DNA of 12,110 nt from Pseudomonadota bacterium (GTDB taxonomy: Bacteria > Myxococcota > Bradymonadia > UBA4248). The translations under genes and the position numbers were made by a program. The notes beneath the pieces are model-generated. The model did not search any database. It had not been told where the DNA came from and saw only the letters and a list, made by a program, of their open reading frames with translations. The DNA lies in NCBI GenBank assembly GCA_017629415.1, contig JAGBXG010000149.1:1-12110 (forward strand), read 5' to 3'. Shown here in pieces: positions 6,961-12,110 of this stretch (positions are counted from its first letter, which is position 1; every line of letters begins with the position of its first letter).

Positions 6961-8199
6961 ATGTTTTCAATGTTTGAACGCCTGGTTGAAAAAATGATGC
7001 GTGGCAGCAAGACAACCTCTGATGAAGGTTATCTCGGCAAATATTTGGATGCCATATGTCCCCGATTTGTCGAACAATACCAGGCAATACAGGCCGCAGC
7101 CTCAGATGGTGAGACAGATGCGCTTGATATTTTGGCATGTTGTCTCATGAAAGAGATTGGTATTTCGGGTGCAGATGCTTCCTCGGCGAGAGCATTTCTT
7201 TCGATTCTCATTGAAAATGAACATCTTCCTGTACAATCGCAGCTGAATGAATCCGAGCTGATGGTTTTGCGCGATCTTTTGTTTTGTTATTTCGGCGGCA
7301 ACGGCGAAGATATCAATGCCAAGGGATCGCAAGTTTTGTCGTTGATTGAACGTAAATTTGGCAATGGTGATTTTTCACAAGCTAAAATTCTGCTTCAGAT
7401 TTTTGAAACGAACAATGAGACGAAGCAAAACAACGAACGCAATCTTTATTATGAAGAGATGATTATGCGTCTTGACACGATTTCGACACGTTCGAAAGCC
7501 TTGTCGAGCAATGTCGTTTCAGCAGCGATTGCTCCTGAAGCTTCTGATGCCGAAGTTTTGCGTGCATTCAGTGCCTGCGAGCAAAATGCAAATGCCAAAT
7601 TCTGTTTGTATTTGCGTGATTTGAAAGAATACGAGAAGTGGGAGACGACGCTTTCGGAAATAGATGCAGAGACGAAAAATTATCTGCTCGATTATATTCC
7701 AGTTGTTCGCTGGCGAAAGCTTGGTACATTGGATGAGCCGCTGATTTCTCAATTTGGACGTCATATTACGTTTGAAATGCTTAAACGTCATGTCCAGCAG
7801 AAACTCCGCATGTGTTATTTTGTTTTATTAGCCAGCGGAAGTACGGGATATGAATGGTTTATCTTTGCGTTTACAAAGTGGAGTAAGGAACATTTCGATG
7901 TCGATGTCCGCGAGGTTTTTCCGATGTTGCATCGAAGTGGTATTGTGGATGGCATGTGTTTGCAGGAAGTTCTCGATGTGGCTACCGAACGGTTCTACGG
8001 ACGTGCCATGAATGCCATCAGTATTCATCCCGAAGCATTGGAATTGGCATATCGAAAGGCCATTCAGTTTATTTTCCAGTCTGATATTTCCCTTATTCCA
8101 GCCGGACACTATAATTTCGGCGATTTCTTACTCGATAATATTTTGCCCTTCCAATACGAAGACCCACATTTTGCTTATCGACTTCATGTCATGATGTAG
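6961..8199 (+). CDS. Protein of unknown function, 412 residues, soluble
   Basis: The product has no signal peptide and no clear membrane segment and is probably cytoplasmic and helical. I recognise no domain or catalytic motif. A central section rich in Asn, Lys and Glu (about 145-165) seems to divide an N-terminal from a C-terminal helical part; the latter is rich in aromatic residues (for example WFIFAFTKW). Two starts are possible: ATG 6961, and ATG 6970 (MFERLVEK), which has GGGA at a better distance. The gene is followed after 9 bp by a lipoprotein gene whose ribosome-binding site overlaps this gene's stop, so the two are co-expressed. Base composition and codon use do not stand out from the neighbours by eye. 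The open frame is certain to be coding in my view; the function is not known. Confidence 0.75.
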   Translation: MFSMFERLVEKMMRGSKTTSDEGYLGKYLDAICPRFVEQYQAIQAAASDGETDALDILACCLMKEIGISGADASSARAFLSILIENEHLPVQSQLNESELMVLRDLLFCYFGGNGEDINAKGSQVLSLIERKFGNGDFSQAKILLQIFETNNETKQNNERNLYYEEMIMRLDTISTRSKALSSNVVSAAIAPEASDAEVLRAFSACEQNANAKFCLYLRDLKEYEKWETTLSEIDAETKNYLLDYIPVVRWRKLGTLDEPLISQFGRHITFEMLKRHVQQKLRMCYFVLLASGSTGYEWFIFAFTKWSKEHFDVDVREVFPMLHRSGIVDGMCLQEVLDVATERFYGRAMNAISIHPEALELAYRKAIQFIFQSDISLIPAGHYNFGDFLLDNILPFQYEDPHFAYRLHVMM

Positions 8200-8208
8200 A
8201 GGCTTACT

Positions 8209-8655
8209 GTGAAAGTAAAACATATTTTGCTTTGTCTTATTCTCATTTCAACCATGTTTTCAACGATGGGTTGCAGACTCATTTTTGAACCGGATGTAGA
8301 TGCGGTGAGTCGGCTTTATGCCAGCATGCCGACTGGCGATAACAGAGTTGTCCGTGAAATGTGCAGCGGCGATGATGTTTGTAAAAAAATCAATACGGTT
8401 GCTGGTATTGTGAAATCCAGCTGGTACGTTAACAAGAAAGATTTCTTTACGATAACTCAAGTCGAAATTGCTGAAGATACTGGTTATTCCTACGTACATA
8501 CCCAAATCAGGCTTCCTGGTGCTGCAGGCCAAGAGGATACGATGCTGCCGCTTGTTTTCGAAATGGAACGCATCAAACTTCGTTGGTATATTTACAGTGT
8601 TGACGGAATTGAAGAATTTATCCGACGTGCGGAACGCAACAGAGGCATTCTGTAA
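8209..8655 (+). CDS. Small lipoprotein, unknown function
   Basis: The GTG start has AGAGG 7 nt upstream, overlapping the TAG of the preceding gene. Residues 1-21 are a signal peptide (MKVKHILLCLILISTMFST, then MGC) with Cys22 as the lipidation site. The lipobox T-M-G-C has an unusual Met at -2 but is acceptable. The mature 127 residues contain C54 and C59 (MCSGDDVCKK), a likely disulfide. They end in a beta-strand pattern with a conserved-looking RWYIYSVDGIEEFIRRA. That ending resembles the last strand and helix of NTF2/DUF4878-like folds, a weak guess. It is probably anchored in the envelope and may act with the 412-residue protein encoded just upstream. Confidence 0.75.
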   Translation: MKVKHILLCLILISTMFSTMGCRLIFEPDVDAVSRLYASMPTGDNRVVREMCSGDDVCKKINTVAGIVKSSWYVNKKDFFTITQVEIAEDTGYSYVHTQIRLPGAAGQEDTMLPLVFEMERIKLRWYIYSVDGIEEFIRRAERNRGIL

Positions 8656-8677
8656 TCAGACGGAATGATGCCTGAAT

Positions 8678-8757
8678 GGGGCGTTGCGGGGCAAAGCCCC
8701 GCATTCGGGGGTAGGCGCGTATTTGCGAAGCAATTAGCGCCGCTGGGGGTGTCCCCC
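8678..8757. repeat. Structured dispersed repeat, copy B
   Basis: The element fills the gap between the lipoprotein gene and the response regulator gene. It holds three hairpins in a row: GCGGGGC-AAA-GCCCCGC (7 bp), GGCGC...GCGCC with an inner TTGC-GAA-GCAA, and GGGGG-TGT-CCCCC. It shares GGGGCGTTGCGGGG, CCCCGCA and GGGGGTAGGYGCGTATT in the same order with the reverse strand of 1985-2138, but its central stem-loop is much shorter. A transcript crossing from the lipoprotein gene to the regulator would carry it as RNA structure. Confidence 0.65.
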
Positions 8758-8814
8758 TTGCATAGAGACCTCCAACATTCTCCCAAGCCTTTATTTTTAA
8801 ATACGGTGACAATT

Positions 8815-9222
8815 ATGGCCGAAGAACATCCCCTTATTCTTATTGCTGACGATGATCCTGATCTTCGCCAGCTCGTCAGAATTCAGCTTGAACCGACGGC
8901 TTGCAGAATTATCGAAGCTAATAATGGTGCTGCAGCGCTTGAAAACATACTCGTCGAAACTCCGGATCTCGTCATTCTTGATGTCATGATGCCGGAACTC
9001 ACGGGATGGGAAGTGCTGAAGTACATCCGAAGTCATAAAGAAACCGAAAATATCGGTGTGCTCATGCTTACCGGTATTGGCGAGACGCTCAATGACCTCA
9101 GTTCACCGATGTATGGTGCAGACGATCATATTGATAAGCCTTTTAAGGCTCAGGAACTTCTTTTTAAAGTCAGACGTGTTTTGTCTAAATCCAGAAAACG
9201 TCAACAAGAAACAGATGTATAA
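8815..9222 (+). CDS. Single-domain response regulator (CheY-like receiver)
   Basis: The 135-residue product is a bare receiver domain with acidic pocket D12/D13, phospho-acceptor D56 in LVILDVMMPELTG, switch T86, and K108 in the DKPF motif. A Lys/Arg-rich tail (SKSRKRQQETDV) follows. No output domain is present, so it would act by binding a partner or by phosphotransfer. I chose ATG 8815 because it has GGTGA 5 nt upstream and begins exactly at the receiver fold. The frame is open further upstream to 8665, but that part is the structured repeat read as protein. No histidine kinase is in the window. RNase III starts 12 bp after its stop, so the two share a transcript. Ser/Thr kinase and receiver in one block suggests signalling, but no link is shown. 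Confidence 0.9.
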   Translation: MAEEHPLILIADDDPDLRQLVRIQLEPTACRIIEANNGAAALENILVETPDLVILDVMMPELTGWEVLKYIRSHKETENIGVLMLTGIGETLNDLSSPMYGADDHIDKPFKAQELLFKVRRVLSKSRKRQQETDV

Positions 9223-9234
9223 GGCCAGTATGTT

Positions 9235-9909
9235 ATGAATATGAGAGCATTCGAAGAAAAGCTCGGTTATACATTTAAAAATTCCAAGCTGCTCGAAACT
9301 GCACTCACACATCGGTCTTTTGCCTATGAAAAAGGCAATAAACACCCTGATAATCAAAGACTTGAGTTTTTTGGCGATGCCATTCTCGACTTTGTGATTG
9401 CAGATATTCTATTTCATCTTTATCCAGAGGCTCAAGAAGGAGTTCTGACCAAAACGAGATGCAGACTCGTTTGTGAAAGCACCTTGAGCCTTATCGCTAA
9501 ATCCCTTGGATTTGATACGGTTCTGAAAATGGGGAAAGGCGAAACGGCTTCAGAAAGTGCCAAAAGGCCGGGGCCTCTTGCCGATGCCTATGAAGCCGTC
9601 ATTGGGGCTATATATCTTGATGGCGGTATGGACAATGTCAAACAGTTTATTGAAAGACATCATCGTCCGTACATTGAAAATCCTGATGGAAATTGGCTCC
9701 CCAGAGATGCCAAATCCAGACTTCAGGAAGTGACTCAAAGACAAAAAAAATCTTTACATTATCAAATCATAGCACAAAGCGGACCGGAACACGCCCCTAC
9801 TTTTGAAGTTGCCGTTTGCATCGATAACCAAATCGTTGCCAAAGCATTTGGTAAATCCAAAAGGGATGCTGAGCAGGCTGCCGCCGAAAATGCACTCAAT
9901 CAAATATAA
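9235..9909 (+). CDS. rnc: Ribonuclease III
   Basis: RNase III cuts double-stranded RNA, including the 30S rRNA precursor and some mRNAs. The 224-residue product has the usual length and layout. The catalytic domain carries the signature NQRLEFFGDAIL (40-51) with E44 and D48, and DAYEAVIGAIYLDGG (117-131) with catalytic D117 and E120. The double-stranded RNA-binding domain spans about 157-224 and ends in the typical GKSKRDAEQAAAENAL helix (206-221). ATG 9235 or ATG 9241 could be the start; AAGG overlapping the upstream TAA lies 10 nt before the first. It follows the response regulator by 12 bp and precedes the kinase by 98 bp. The era or recO genes that often accompany rnc in other bacteria are not here. 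Confidence 0.96.
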   Translation: MNMRAFEEKLGYTFKNSKLLETALTHRSFAYEKGNKHPDNQRLEFFGDAILDFVIADILFHLYPEAQEGVLTKTRCRLVCESTLSLIAKSLGFDTVLKMGKGETASESAKRPGPLADAYEAVIGAIYLDGGMDNVKQFIERHHRPYIENPDGNWLPRDAKSRLQEVTQRQKKSLHYQIIAQSGPEHAPTFEVAVCIDNQIVAKAFGKSKRDAEQAAAENALNQI

Positions 9910-9924
9910 ATTTATTCATACGCG

Positions 9925-9970
9925 ATATGATTCATCATATTTGCGATACAGACTGATATTCCCCTATCAG
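9925..9970 (+). promoter_or_regulatory. Palindrome and weak promoter before the kinase gene
   Basis: ATATGAT-TC-ATCATAT (9925-9940) is a 7-bp inverted repeat around 2 bp, with the shape of a dimeric regulator's operator. It directly abuts TTGCGA (9941-9946), which with TATCAG (9965-9970, 18-bp spacing) makes a weak sigma-70-like pair. Together they could give the kinase its own controlled promoter inside the rnc-kinase gap. AT-rich palindromes are common, so support is modest. Confidence 0.3.
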
Positions 9971-10007
9971 CTCAGTTCTTCCACAAACTTTTGGAGTTCT
10001 CATCATC

Positions 10008-11312
10008 GTGCAGGCCGTTTGTCCAAATTGTCGAAACACATTACCAGAAGTCGGCAGCCAATGCCCGTATGACGGCTGGTTTGGCGTTGAGCCCAAAGAA
10101 CTCGAAAACGTCAGTTCTATTGCCGGAAGACCGTTAGGCGGAAGTTTTGTTGCCCTCAAAAAAATCGGACAAGGCGGTATGGGTACCGTCTATAAAGGCA
10201 AACAAATTCAGTTCGAAAGGGCGGTTGCCATCAAAGTTCTCTCTAAGTTCCACCTTTCCGATGAACAAATTTTTGCGCGATTCGAACGCGAAGCGAAAAG
10301 TGTTGCGCGCGTTGTCCATCCTAACGTCGTTCAGCTTATCGATTCAGGCATCGAAAACGATATTGCGTATATCGTCATGGAATATGTTCAAGGTGTTGAA
10401 CTTTCAAGTGTTCCAGCCAGTGAACTTTCCGGACAATTTATTACGCATGTTGCCAATCAGGTTTTAAATGCATTATCCGAAGCGCATGCTATGAAGGTCA
10501 TTCACAGAGACCTTAAACCTGACAATATCATGATTACTGAAGAAGCCGGCGACAGACACTTTGTCAAAGTTCTCGACTTTGGTTTGGCGGCACTTACTGA
10601 CAGAGCAAAAATTACATTTTCAGGACAGGCATTGGGTACGCCGTGGTACATGTCGCCAGAACAGGCTACTGCCCAACCCGTCACCGAAGCTTCTGATATT
10701 TATTCACTCGGATGTGTTCTCTACGAACTGGCGACATCGAAACCGCCTTTTCCTGGACACCGTCCGTTCAATGTGATGATGCAGCACGTCAACGCCGATG
10801 TGCCACCTTTGGTGCCGCGTCCGGAAGTCGAAATCAGCAGCGAAATGACGGCATTCATCATGAAATGCCTCGAAAAAGACTCGGCAAACAGATGGCGTAC
10901 TGCCAATGAAGCTCTCGAAGCGCTTTATCAACTCCCCGAATGGGTGGCTGCAGGTCAGTCCGATATCAATCAGTCTCTTCGCATGAGCATGATGCAGCTT
11001 ACGGAAATGAATGCCATGCGTTCTGATGTCATTTCCAGTATTTCCAATGCGCTTGATTCTGTCAGTTCCCCCACTCTGTCTCGTGTGGACATTCCATCCA
11101 ACCGTCCAAGCCGCACGCTTACGCTCGATCCTTCGTCGAGTGGTATTTCGGCTGTTCATGAACTTCCGGTTTCGTCAGGCTCTACGCCTATTGTTTCTGA
11201 ACATACGGTATCCTCTGCCCCTCCTCAGCTTGAATTTAAAAAACTCGTTCTGATCATCGGCGGCATCGCATTTATACTTATTATTTGCATCATTATTGCG
11301 TTAGTTTTCTGA
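10008..11312 (+). CDS. Ser/Thr protein kinase, N-terminal zinc-ribbon-like finger, C-terminal membrane anchor
   Basis: A Hanks-type kinase of 434 residues. An N-terminal finger CPNC-x10-CPYDG (C5, C8, C19, with D22 where a fourth Cys would be) is followed by the kinase domain (about 47-314). Visible motifs are the Gly loop GQGGMGTV (54-61), Lys76 in VAIK, Glu95, catalytic HRDLKPDN (166-173), DFG (190-192) and GTPWYMSPEQ (210-219). The HRD arginine makes it an activation-loop-regulated type. Residues 315-410 are Ser/Thr/Pro-rich and probably disordered. Residues 412-434 are one hydrophobic helix ending two residues after an Ala-Leu, with no extracytoplasmic domain. The kinase is thus tail-anchored and faces the cytoplasm. 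The start is GTG 10008, GGAG 11 nt upstream; a later start would lose the finger. The substrate is unknown. Confidence 0.94.
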   Translation: MQAVCPNCRNTLPEVGSQCPYDGWFGVEPKELENVSSIAGRPLGGSFVALKKIGQGGMGTVYKGKQIQFERAVAIKVLSKFHLSDEQIFARFEREAKSVARVVHPNVVQLIDSGIENDIAYIVMEYVQGVELSSVPASELSGQFITHVANQVLNALSEAHAMKVIHRDLKPDNIMITEEAGDRHFVKVLDFGLAALTDRAKITFSGQALGTPWYMSPEQATAQPVTEASDIYSLGCVLYELATSKPPFPGHRPFNVMMQHVNADVPPLVPRPEVEISSEMTAFIMKCLEKDSANRWRTANEALEALYQLPEWVAAGQSDINQSLRMSMMQLTEMNAMRSDVISSISNALDSVSSPTLSRVDIPSNRPSRTLTLDPSSSGISAVHELPVSSGSTPIVSEHTVSSAPPQLEFKKLVLIIGGIAFILIICIIIALVF

Positions 11313-11352
11313 TCTTTTATTCAAGTTTCCTTGGCAATGATGCAGGTTTTGA

Positions 11353-11390
11353 GCGGCTTTATGCATGAAAGCATGACAGCCGCTTTTTTT
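11353..11390 (+). terminator. Rho-independent terminator after the kinase gene
   Basis: An outer stem GCGGCT/AGCCGC (6 bp) and an inner stem ATGC/GCAT with a TGAA-type loop are followed by seven T (11384-11390), about 40 bp after the kinase stop. The two-tier hairpin is larger than usual. It closes the plus-strand gene block. Confidence 0.8.
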
Positions 11391-11400
11391 GTAGGATAAG

Positions 11401-11431
11401 GCGGCCTTATGCGTGAACGCATTACGGCCGC
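11401..11431 (+). repeat. Second copy of the 31-nt two-tier hairpin
   Basis: This 31-nt segment matches 11353-11383 at 26 of 31 positions. Outer stem GCGGCC/GGCCGC, inner stem ATGCG/CGCAT, loop TGAA. One change pair (T-A to C-G at positions 6 and 26) keeps the outer stem. Another (A,A to G,C at 13 and 18) extends the inner one. No T-run follows, so it is not a standard terminator. Confidence 0.6.
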
Positions 11432-11465
11432 TGTGTACGCCTATGCTCTGCATACGGCGTACACA
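11432..11465. other. Third hairpin, TGTGTACGCC stem
   Basis: A perfect 10-bp stem (11432-11441 with 11456-11465) encloses an inner TATGC-TCT-GCATA hairpin with a single unpaired C. It abuts the second 31-nt hairpin and copies its two-tier plan with a different outer sequence. No U-tract follows on either strand. The rest of the gap to the tRNA terminator (11466-11571) shows only a small GCAGT/ACTGC hairpin and no gene. Confidence 0.55.
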
Positions 11466-11571
11466 TGTCGACATGGGTTTATCGGCAGACATCTAAGTTT
11501 TTTGATCGACAGGCATCAATACAAAAGCATGATGCAGTTTTGGACTGCAAATGAAATCCATCGGGGCATAA

Positions 11572-11615
11572 ATGTAAAAAACAAAAAAAGCGGCAGTGAT
11601 TTCTCACTGCCGCTT
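11572..11615 (-). terminator. Rho-independent terminator of the tRNA-Gln gene
   Basis: A perfect 12-bp stem (11588-11599 with 11604-11615, core AGCGGCAGTGA) with a 4-nt loop starts 3 bp after the tRNA. On the minus strand it is followed by a T-rich tract, TTTTTTTGTTTTTT. Confidence 0.9.
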
Positions 11616-11618
11616 AGA

Positions 11619-11689
11619 TTCCGCGACCAGGATTCGAACCTAGATACTCGGCACCAAAAGCCGATGTCCTGCCATTAGACGATCACGGA
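11619..11689 (-). tRNA. tRNA-Gln (anticodon UUG)
   Basis: The 71-nt gene folds as a normal cloverleaf. The acceptor stem is TCCGTGA with TCGCGGA (one T-G pair). The D arm is GTCTAATGGCAGGAC. The anticodon stem TCGGC/GCCGA has loop TTTTGGT, giving anticodon TTG, which reads CAA and, by wobble, CAG. The T arm carries GGTTCGAATCC. The discriminator is A at 11619 and CCA is not encoded, so the CCA-adding enzyme is needed. It stands alone, transcribed towards the kinase gene, with its own promoter and terminator. Confidence 0.95.
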
Positions 11690-11721
11690 ACAAATACCTT
11701 AAAGGCATCTGGCGAGGGCGG

Positions 11722-11750
11722 CTTATATAGATCGCATATTAAATCGTCAA
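11722..11750 (-). promoter_or_regulatory. Strong sigma-70 promoter of tRNA-Gln
   Basis: On the minus strand TTGACG (11750-11745) and TATAAG (11727-11722) lie 17 bp apart, each one base off consensus. Transcription should start near 11715, about 25 nt before the tRNA 5' end. The bases just after the -10 (GCCGCCC) form a GC-rich discriminator, the kind found at promoters under stringent control of stable RNA. Confidence 0.8.
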
Positions 11751-11798
11751 GCAGTTTTTATCAAAAAAGTATTTTTTGATAAAACGCTCAGTTTTATT

Positions 11799-11848
11799 CA
11801 CGAAAACCTCCCAAAATGACGGGATTCTAGGGGGCTTTGACCTCACTA
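11799..11848. repeat. Direct repeat, copy 1 (262-bp period), with adjacent hairpins
   Basis: These 50 bp recur at 12061-12110: the first 10 (CACGAAAACC) and last 29 bp are identical, while the 11 bp between largely differ. Copy 1 is followed by two hairpins, CGCCC-TTC-GGGCG (11850-11862) and a 9-bp stem TTCTCTCCC-ACT-GGGAGAGAA (11863-11883). The rest of the 262-bp unit (11884-12060) shows no convincing gene. The copy ends 49 bp upstream of the tRNA -35 box. Confidence 0.75.
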
Positions 11849-12060
11849 CCGCCCTTCGGGCGTTCTCTCCCACTGGGAGAGAAATCTGATTCGCTTTGCT
11901 CATCAAAGCCAGCTCAAGTGTTTGGCTTGCCTCTTCGAAATTGCATCCCAATGCCAGCAAAAAAGTCAGCATTCACGAAGTGTTAAAACTTACCAATGCG
12001 GAATGGCATCCAAGGTTCCCATTTCGCCCCAAGACGTCAGCAACCAGTACCCGGCTAACC

Positions 12061-12110
12061 CACGAAAACCGCTATATGTTGCGGGATTCTAGGGGGCTTT
12101 GACCTCACTA
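12061..12110. repeat. Direct repeat, copy 2, cut by the window end
   Basis: This is the partner of 11799-11848. The match is still running at the last base, so the repeat unit may continue beyond the window, either as a tandem array or as the second flank of an inserted segment. The final 29 bp are identical to 11820-11848. Confidence 0.75.

Noticed and set aside
8665..8814. 50-residue N-terminal extension of the response regulator
   Set aside because: It reads the hairpin repeat as protein; ATG 8815 has a good ribosome-binding site and starts the receiver fold.
10704..11159. 151-codon minus-strand frame opposite the kinase
   Set aside because: Antisense shadow of the kinase gene, rich in His/Arg/Cys with no domain signature.
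11353..11465. CRISPR array or integron attC sites
   Set aside because: Only two related units plus one different hairpin, no regular spacers, no cas or integrase gene.
11301..11492. 63-codon minus-strand frame with repeated AFxHKAA peptides
   Set aside because: The peptide repeat is only the two 31-nt hairpins read as codons.
11739..11972. 77-codon minus-strand frame
   Set aside because: It covers the tRNA promoter side, both hairpins and the direct repeat; it looks like repeat DNA read as protein, though its middle part is mildly protein-like.

Overview
The window reads as chromosomal DNA of a Gram-negative, probably anaerobic or microaerobic bacterium. Two lipoprotein signal peptides imply an outer membrane. 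A tail-anchored Ser/Thr kinase with an N-terminal CPxC...CPxDG finger resembles kinases of the Myxococcota/Bradymonadota (former Deltaproteobacteria). A 2-oxoacid:ferredoxin oxidoreductase subunit points to ferredoxin-based metabolism. The taxon is an inference from gene style; no rRNA or ribosomal protein gene is present to fix it.

Left part (1-6617), all on the minus strand. From the right, transcription runs through a fused beta/gamma subunit of a VOR-type 2-oxoacid:ferredoxin oxidoreductase (5328-6617), then grpE (4095-5048, with a displaced 5' end reaching 5203) and dnaK (2262-4091). dnaK is closed by a strong hairpin terminator at 2221-2249. After a 154-bp structured repeat come a four-helix membrane protein (713-1903) and a lipoprotein that starts 3 bp later and runs off the left edge (1-709). 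grpE and dnaK are 3 bp apart and form the nucleotide-exchange/Hsp70 pair. No dnaJ is present.

Middle and right (6961-11312), all on the plus strand: a 412-residue protein of unknown function, a small lipoprotein, a second copy of the structured repeat, a single-domain response regulator, RNase III (rnc), and a Ser/Thr kinase. The kinase has a degenerate zinc ribbon at its start and a membrane anchor at its very end. A hairpin with a U-tract (11353-11390) ends this block. It is followed by a second hairpin of the same 31-nt design and a third one.

Right edge (11572-12110): tRNA-Gln(UUG) on the minus strand with a clear promoter and terminator, then gene-free DNA. That DNA holds two hairpins and a direct repeat with a 262-bp period whose second copy is cut by the window end.

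No complete novel defence or mobile system is visible. The points most worth attention are the frame break at the 5' end of grpE, the two structured repeat copies, the covarying hairpin pair after the kinase, and the edge repeat.
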